Source: Actinoplanes oryzae (GTDB taxonomy: Bacteria; Actinomycetota; Actinomycetes; Mycobacteriales; Micromonosporaceae). Taken from it: a DNA stretch of 35,225 bases. Made by a program: the position numbers and the translations under genes. The stretch's first letter is position 1; each line of letters starts with the position of its first letter. The notes under the pieces were generated by a model. That model was not told the origin of the DNA and did no database searches. It was given only the letters and a program-made list of their open reading frames with translations. Shown here in pieces: positions 30,971 through 35,225 of the stretch. The DNA lies in assembly GCF_030757795.1 (NCBI RefSeq), contig NZ_JAUQWH010000090.1, positions 1 to 35,225 on the forward strand, read 5' to 3'.

Positions 30971-31995
30971 ACGGCGGCCTCTCCAGCGCCCTGTTCCTCG
31001 TGCTCTGGGCGACGGTGCTGATCCGCCTGCCCACCCTCGGTCGCGGACCCGAGCAGCGGGCCCTGTGGGCGACCGTGCTGGCGCTCGCCCTCGTCAAGAC
31101 CGCGTCGTCCCCGGCCGGCTCCGCGGCCCTCGACCACGTGACCGCTCACGCCGCCGCGGTGCCGCATCTGTTCGCCGTGCTCAGCGCCTACTTCCTGCTG
31201 CGCTTCGTCATGCTGGTCACCGGCTGGGCCGAGACCCATCCCCGGACCGCGGTGCGCCAGCTGGTCGTGACGGTCGCGGTGCTGGTCGCCCTGGTCTCCC
31301 TCATCGGTACGGACACCGCGTACTGGATCGTCCTCAACAGCTATCTCGGCGGCGTGCTCACCGTGGCGGGCCTGATCTTCTGGCGCCCCTCCGGAGCGGC
31401 GTCCTCCCGGAGTCTCCGCCTGGGACTGCGCGCGATGGCGATCGGCGTGTGGATCATCGCCCTGTACGCCGTCGTCAAGACGACCATCGTCATCGCGGGC
31501 GCGCTCGGGGCGCCCGTGTCGTTCACGCCGCTCGAACCGGTCGCCAACGGGGTGCGTACGGTCGGGATGATCCTCGCCGTCGTGGGTGCGGCTGTCCCGG
31601 CGGCCGGGAAGGGGCGGACGATTGTCCGGGCGTACCGGTCGCTGTGGGCCCTGCGTCCGTTGTGGACCGTGATGCGGCGGACCTTTCCGGACGTCATCCT
31701 GTTTTCGCGGCGGCGGGCGCTGATCGAGCTGGCCGGGTTCGAGGAGGTGCGGCTGCGGCTCTATCGGCGGGTGATCGAGATCCGCGACGGGATGCTGGCG
31801 TTGCGGGGGTGGCTGCCGGCTTCGGCGCATGAGGAGGCTCGGCAGTTCCTCGGGGATGCGCCGGCGGCGCTGGTGGAGGCCTGCGCCATCGCGGTGGCGC
31901 TGGATCGGCGGGCTCGAAGGAATGCTTGCCCGGCAGTTGATCGAGCGATCGATCAGTGCCGCCGAATACCGGCGAGTGATGCAGGACCTCGCTGA
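30967..31995 (+). CDS. Polytopic membrane protein, MAB_1171c/DUF6545 type (copy 2)
   Basis: A 342-aa protein with about six or seven membrane helices in the first ~230 residues, then a cytosolic tail beginning LRPLWTVMRRTFPDV and containing RLRLYRRVIEIRDG, nearly the same as in copy 1. The GTG at 30967 overlaps the peptidase stop. The C-terminus after ALDRRARR (around codon 318) turns into a Cys/Arg-rich stretch that does not resemble the end of copy 1, while another frame there encodes a SHOCT-like tail. The true C-terminus thus seems to have been replaced at a DNA junction. It may still be functional as sensor or transporter; this is not shown. Confidence 0.78.
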   Translation: MNGGLSSALFLVLWATVLIRLPTLGRGPEQRALWATVLALALVKTASSPAGSAALDHVTAHAAAVPHLFAVLSAYFLLRFVMLVTGWAETHPRTAVRQLVVTVAVLVALVSLIGTDTAYWIVLNSYLGGVLTVAGLIFWRPSGAASSRSLRLGLRAMAIGVWIIALYAVVKTTIVIAGALGAPVSFTPLEPVANGVRTVGMILAVVGAAVPAAGKGRTIVRAYRSLWALRPLWTVMRRTFPDVILFSRRRALIELAGFEEVRLRLYRRVIEIRDGMLALRGWLPASAHEEARQFLGDAPAALVEACAIAVALDRRARRNACPAVDRAIDQCRRIPASDAGPR

Positions 31996-32026
31996 GCGGG
32001 ACAGACAGCGGCACCCGCAGCGCTGA
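31922..32026 (+). pseudogene. SHOCT-like C-terminal remnant
   Basis: A 34-codon frame reads MLARQLIERSISAAEYRRVM and then QDLAERDRQRHPQR, the amphipathic short-helix pair with an Ile-Ser-x2-Glu-Tyr core typical of SHOCT tails. It has GAAGGA just before the ATG, so it might be translated, but SHOCT segments normally end larger proteins. It overlaps the aberrant end of the membrane-protein gene in another frame, which suggests that a recombination joined the two. Confidence 0.45.
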
Positions 32027-32116
32027 CGGGCGGTCCCAGTGGCCCGGGACTGACGCCCCTGCCGGGCTTTCCGGACGACGCCTGGCGTGCGAAGTGACGG
32101 ACAAAGGAGTACAGCC

Positions 32117-32461
32117 ATGACCACCTGGCGAGTGGACGACGTCGACGAGCTGGGACGGCTGGTCGGCATCGTCACCCGCAGTGACCTGCTCAAGGTGCAC
32201 CTGCGGCAGGACAGCGATCTGCGACGTGCGATCGCGCAGGGTGTGCTGCGGCCGTTCCTGACCGAGGCGAACGACGCCCGCGCGGACGTCGACGACGGCA
32301 TGGTGACCCTTGCCGGTCACGTCGACCGTTGGCCCACCGCCGACCTCGCAACCCGGCTCACCCGCCACGTCCCCGGCGTGGTGAGCGTCGTCAACAAGAT
32401 CACCTATGACTGGGACGACCGCAACACGCTGGATGCCGGCGTGGCCTTCGGCGTGGCCTGA
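32117..32461 (+). CDS. BON-domain protein from an internally deleted CBS-BON gene
   Basis: A 114-aa product. Residues 1-9 (MTTWRVDDV) match the usual first residues of actinobacterial CBS-pair/BON proteins, and from residue 10 (DELGRLVGIVTRSDLLKVHL) the sequence is the end of the second CBS motif, followed by a BON domain at about 52-100. About 110-130 residues that form the CBS pair are missing, with the reading frame kept. CBS pairs sense adenosine nucleotides; BON domains bind membranes or polymers. RBS AAAGGAG lies upstream of the ATG at 32117. It may be nonfunctional or a BON-only variant. It precedes a UspA gene by 46 bp. Confidence 0.8.
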   Translation: MTTWRVDDVDELGRLVGIVTRSDLLKVHLRQDSDLRRAIAQGVLRPFLTEANDARADVDDGMVTLAGHVDRWPTADLATRLTRHVPGVVSVVNKITYDWDDRNTLDAGVAFGVA

Positions 32462-32507
32462 CCAAGGCCCGAGGCGATGTCGGCACACCACCCGCTGGAG
32501 GTGTGAG

Positions 32508-33422
32508 ATGAGGGAGCTCGACCGGCAGAGAACGGAACAAGAGGCTCGTCGGCACAGCGCCGATCTCGGGCGGCCCACCCGTTACAGCGAGGCCATGAAC
32601 AGATACCTGGGTGCGGCGCAGTATCAGCAGGCCAGGACGCACACCGTACGAACGGCCGGATCAACGCCCGGACGGCCTGGACTCGTGACGGTGGGCGTGG
32701 ACGACTCGCCGGACAGTTACGTGGCCCTGGACCATGCCGCGGTCGAGGCCGACGTGCACGGCTGGGACTTGCGTCTGGTACACGTGCAACGCGCGATCAG
32801 CGGTGCGGACCGGGACAGCGGAGCCGAACTGCTGCGCCGGCTGACCGACCGGGTCCACGCCCAGTCGCAGCGGGTCACGGTGCACAGCCGGCTCGCGATC
32901 GGTCCCCCCGCGAGCACGCTGCTGGGCGCGGTGCAGGACGCCGATCTCGTGGTGGTCGGCCGCCGCCACGGTGCCGCCGGCGCGATGCTAGGGATGACCG
33001 TCGGCGATTCCGTGGCCGCGCACCACCGCGGTCCTGTGCTGATAGTGCGGGTCCCGGGCTGGCCACCGGGCCCCGACTTCGCCCGCAGACCCCTGGCGGC
33101 GGTCACCGACGGCTCGCCCCTGGGCGAGCGTGCTGCCGCCTTCGCCATGGCGGAGGCCCGGGTCCGTGGCTGCGGCCTCGTCCTGCTGCATAGCAGCCCG
33201 GCAGCCGTAGCCGGTGACTACGTGGAGACGGTGGACGGCGTCGAGGTGCACCACCGCTGCACCCGGCGCGACCCAGCCGGTGCGCTGATCAGCGCGTCGC
33301 AGGAAGCGGCTGCTGTCGTGGCCGGTCGTCAGAACCATGGTGGCGTCGCCGAAACGCTCCTCGGCTCGGTGAGCCGCGCGGTGGTCGAACACGCGCCTTG
33401 CCCGGTCTTCCTGATCGGCTGA
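32508..33422 (+). CDS. Tandem universal stress protein (UspA family)
   Basis: A 304-aa protein with an N-terminal extension of about 58 residues rich in Arg and Gln, followed by two Usp domains. The first (about 59-190) begins LVTVGVDDSPDSYVALDHAA and ends with VVVGRRHGAAGAMLGMTVGD, near the ATP-binding G-x2-G-x9-G(S/T) pattern. The second ends with NHGGVAETLLGSVSRAVVEH and PCPVFLIG, also near that pattern. Such proteins respond to hypoxia, dormancy or starvation. The ATG at 32508 has GGAGG upstream. It follows the BON gene and is likely in its operon. Confidence 0.92.
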   Translation: MRELDRQRTEQEARRHSADLGRPTRYSEAMNRYLGAAQYQQARTHTVRTAGSTPGRPGLVTVGVDDSPDSYVALDHAAVEADVHGWDLRLVHVQRAISGADRDSGAELLRRLTDRVHAQSQRVTVHSRLAIGPPASTLLGAVQDADLVVVGRRHGAAGAMLGMTVGDSVAAHHRGPVLIVRVPGWPPGPDFARRPLAAVTDGSPLGERAAAFAMAEARVRGCGLVLLHSSPAAVAGDYVETVDGVEVHHRCTRRDPAGALISASQEAAAVVAGRQNHGGVAETLLGSVSRAVVEHAPCPVFLIG

Positions 33423-33616
33423 GAGAACGCGGGAGGGCGGCCACAGCCCGCTCACTTACAGGGCGTCGCTCCGGTGGGCGGTACCCGCCGGGCGTCTCGC
33501 TTGTTGGTGCTGTGAACGCCGCTGTCCGCAATTCAGGGATGTATGCGCAGTTCGTCCGGTGATGAGGCGGTGCTGGTGGCCGTAGCGGTTTGCTGTGACC
33601 ACCAGCACCGCTGTCT
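33423..33616. terminator. Convergent region with 13-bp-arm hairpin (33567-33611)
   Basis: Between the convergent UspA and integrase genes, GCGGTGCTGGTGG (33567-33579) pairs perfectly with CCACCAGCACCGC (33599-33611) around a 19-nt loop, ending 5 bp from the integrase stop. It is probably a terminator, though long arms next to an integrase could also be a recombination feature. A weaker GGCGG-TAC-CCGCC hairpin lies just after UspA. No gene is visible here. Confidence 0.7.
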
Positions 33617-34570
33617 TCAGGTGTGGGGTGGGGCGAGGGGGTGTGGTTCTTGGGTGAGCATGGCGAGGGCGGCGGCGACTTCTTCGAGTTCGGCTTTGGT
33701 GTAGATGGCGATGGTGCCGGCGTCGCTGCTGCCGGTTTCGGCGTGTCCGGCGTAGCGGCGGGAGACGGCTTCGCCGTAGTTGCGTTCGACCCAGGTGAGG
33801 GTGGTGTGGCGTAGCCAGTGGGCGCTGAGGTTGATGGACGCGGCCCAGGGCAGCTGTCGGCGGAGCCGGTGGAACAGGCCGTCGTAGCGGCGGTAGGTCA
33901 GCGCTCGCCCGTCGCGGTAGCGCAGTAATGGGGTTCCTGGTGTGGCGCCGCGTCGTTGTCCGTGGCCGAGCAGGTATGACATCAGGGTGGGGGAGACTGG
34001 TTGCCAGCGTGAGGTGCCGCCCTTTTCGTGCAACTGTGTGAGGCACTGTTCGGTATCCAGGTCTTCGGGTCTCAGCGCGAGGGCGCCGCCGCGGCGGCAG
34101 GCAGTCTCCACATGCAGCCGGACGATCAGACTGTCGAGCTCGGGATCGTCTCCGCTGGAGGCCGCTGCCTCGTAGATGTCTTCGAGGCGGCTGTCGGACA
34201 GTGCTCGCCGGTTGGTGGGTGCGCGTCGTGGTTTCGCGACCCGGGCTGCGGGGTCACGGTCGGCGGTGATGAGTTCGTCGGCCACGGCGCGTTTGTATAG
34301 GCAGCGGAACGCCGCGACGCAGTGTTCCGCTGCGCTGCGCCCGCCCCGGGAGTTGGCGCGCACCTTGGCGTTGGCCCGGATTTCGGCGGCGAACGCTTCG
34401 ATGTCGATGGGTTTGGGTTCGTCGAGGCGCCGCGGGCCCCAGCGCTCGATGATGCGGTTCCAGTAGGTGCCGTAGGCCTTACGCATTCCCCGTGACACCG
34501 CGGCTGCCACCTTCGGCACGTATTCGGCGAACGTAGGGACCTCCTCGCGTGGCGCCGGAGCGCTGATCAA
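33617..34570 (-). CDS. Tyrosine recombinase (phage/ICE-type integrase)
   Basis: A 317-aa protein. Residues about 10-110 form a SAM-like core-binding domain, and 115-310 the catalytic domain. Expected active-site residues are visible: Arg159 in ETACRRGGALALR, Lys183 in HEKGG, His251-x2-Arg254 in SAHWLRHTTL, His276 in YAGH and Tyr290 in AIYTK. It should cut and join DNA at an attachment site. The TTG start at 34570 is chosen because it overlaps the stop of the preceding mini-gene (TTGA) and begins the recognisable domain; a longer frame upstream reads across other genes. It is convergent with UspA and last in its operon. Confidence 0.92.
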   Translation of the reverse strand: MISAPAPREEVPTFAEYVPKVAAAVSRGMRKAYGTYWNRIIERWGPRRLDEPKPIDIEAFAAEIRANAKVRANSRGGRSAAEHCVAAFRCLYKRAVADELITADRDPAARVAKPRRAPTNRRALSDSRLEDIYEAAASSGDDPELDSLIVRLHVETACRRGGALALRPEDLDTEQCLTQLHEKGGTSRWQPVSPTLMSYLLGHGQRRGATPGTPLLRYRDGRALTYRRYDGLFHRLRRQLPWAASINLSAHWLRHTTLTWVERNYGEAVSRRYAGHAETGSSDAGTIAIYTKAELEEVAAALAMLTQEPHPLAPPHT

Positions 34571-34650
34571 TCGGTGGGAGTCACACCCAGGCGGTCCAGC
34601 AGCAACAGCGCGGCCTCGAGGGTGGCCTGATCCGGTGGGGGAGTACTCAT
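34567..34650 (-). CDS. 27-codon ORF linking AbrB-like and integrase genes
   Basis: MSTPPPDQATLEAALLLLDR followed by LGVTPTD. The ATG at 34650 overlaps the AbrB-like stop by 4 bp (ATGA), and the TGA at 34567-34569 overlaps the integrase TTG by 3 bp. Residues 8-21 form a short amphipathic helix. It may be a small accessory protein or a translation-coupling leader for the integrase. No family is recognised. Support is positional only. Confidence 0.55.
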   Translation of the reverse strand: MSTPPPDQATLEAALLLLDRLGVTPTD

Positions 34651-35129
34651 CGGCTCTCACCGTCCAGGGCTTTGCGGTGCAGCTCGGCCAGCAACTGATC
34701 GAGCACGGCTGGTGGGTGTACGACCAGGACGCCGTCGTCGGGGTAAGCGGCGAGCAGGACACCGTCGCCGGTCTTCAGGTGCAGCCAGCGCCGTGCCACT
34801 GCGGGCAGGAACACCAGGCTCGAGGCGCTGACACGAAACACGCCGGCGTCATCGCCGGTCATGACGATGAGGTGTTCGCCCTGGCGAATGCTCAACCGTT
34901 GCCCGGGCTGCCAGGACAGGGCGCGTAGCAGCCGCCGGTCAGCGACCCTTCCGCGCGAGTCCAGGACGCTGAGTCCGTACACGGCGGTGCTGGTACGTAG
35001 ATCGGTCAGCTTGGCCAGCGGAGGCGGCTTGCGCAACGCGCGCTGGATGACCGGCTGGCGGGGCTGGACTGTGGCGCGGTCAGGCCGCGGGATCGACGGG
35101 ATCGCGCGGCTGTGTGCTGGATGCGTCAT
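34647..35129 (-). CDS. AbrB/MazE-like double-repeat DNA-binding protein
   Basis: A 160-aa protein. After a Pro/Arg-rich N-terminus of about 50 residues come two swapped-hairpin-like repeats: YGLSVLDSRGRVADRRLLRAL, then WQPGQRLSIRQGEHLIVM (repeat 1), and SSLVFLPAVARRWLHLKTGD then GVLLAAYPDDGVLVV (repeat 2). Each has the beta-loop-helix-beta pattern of AbrB/SpoVT domains. It is probably a DNA-binding regulator of the integrase operon or a recombination directionality factor. ATG 35129 with AGGGG upstream is preferred; a GTG eight codons earlier (35153) is possible. It overlaps the mini-gene by 4 bp. The AbrB call is from pattern only. Confidence 0.7.
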   Translation of the reverse strand: MTHPAHSRAIPSIPRPDRATVQPRQPVIQRALRKPPPLAKLTDLRTSTAVYGLSVLDSRGRVADRRLLRALSWQPGQRLSIRQGEHLIVMTGDDAGVFRVSASSLVFLPAVARRWLHLKTGDGVLLAAYPDDGVLVVHPPAVLDQLLAELHRKALDGESR

Positions 35130-35194
35130 CGACGCACCCCTGCGGCGTGACACGTCCTCGTTCGGGGGAGTCTAGGACGTCCCCCCTCGGACAC

Positions 35195-35211
35195 CATTTT
35201 CGGTGAAAATG
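35195..35211. promoter_or_regulatory. Palindrome upstream of the integrase operon
   Basis: CATTTTC-GGT-GAAAATG has perfect 7-bp arms and a 3-nt centre. It stands out as A/T-rich in this DNA and lies about 66 bp before the AbrB-like start. Candidate operator for the operon or for a divergent regulator gene beyond the window. Confidence 0.5.
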
Positions 35212-35225
35212 CCCCATGGCGGGGA

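Overview
The window is a very GC-rich actinobacterial chromosome segment, most likely from Micromonosporaceae (an Actinoplanes-like genome). This is inferred from the strong third-position GC, GTG/TTG starts, leaderless TAnnnT-type promoters, and typical gene families: SARP regulator, EspR-like HTH, PF04672-type methyltransferase, LytR-CpsA-Psr protein, F420-type luciferase-like enzymes, and CBS/BON and UspA stress proteins. No species was assigned by comparison.

Layout, left to right. A tRNA-Arg(CCT) opens the window. At 0.15-5.7 kb there is a GGCT-fold protein, a SARP regulator divergent from an EspR-like HTH regulator, a polytopic membrane protein of the MAB_1171c type, a convergent HExxH metallopeptidase, a 5'-truncated GH16 hydrolase and a LysR regulator. 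At 5.7-9.6 kb are an NmrA-like protein and an SDR, convergent to an operon holding a methyltransferase and two overlapping unknown genes that look like an effector/immunity pair. At 9.9-14.7 kb are an LCP cell-wall ligase, a LysM-M15 peptidase, and a compact unit of a stand-alone LuxR-type HTH, a larger regulator ending in the same HTH, and a 57-aa exported peptide with a CxxC tail, followed by a hexapeptide acyltransferase. At 14.7-19.7 kb are a secreted LVIVD-repeat protein divergent from a DUF305 protein, a small secreted protein, a coiled-coil membrane protein, an ATP-grasp enzyme, and a 35-bp tandem repeat built from the tail of the ATP-grasp gene. At 19.7-22.9 kb are peptide deformylase, a Gfo/Idh/MocA dehydrogenase and a zone of gene debris. 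At 22.8-26.5 kb there is an LLM-FAD fusion, a second LLM enzyme and an FMN reductase. At 26.5-30.4 kb are degenerate repeats, a sulfotransferase, a Sua5/YciO protein, a DMT transporter and NhaA. At 30.5-32.0 kb is a second metallopeptidase/membrane-protein pair, paralogous to the one at 2-3.6 kb. At 32.0-33.4 kb are remnants and stress genes: a SHOCT-like tail, an internally deleted CBS/BON protein and UspA. The window ends in a tyrosine-integrase operon (AbrB-like gene, 27-codon ORF, integrase), probably the edge of a mobile element extending to the right.

Two systems stand out. The first is the duplicated pair of membrane protein plus ImmA/IrrE-like peptidase, one copy beside an EspR-like regulator with an operator-like palindrome. 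It could be a membrane-to-transcription signalling device in which the peptidase acts on a regulator. The second is the HTH, HTH-fusion and exported Cys-peptide unit, which has the layout of a peptide-signalling or peptide-regulation module. Both functions are inferred from sequence and layout only.
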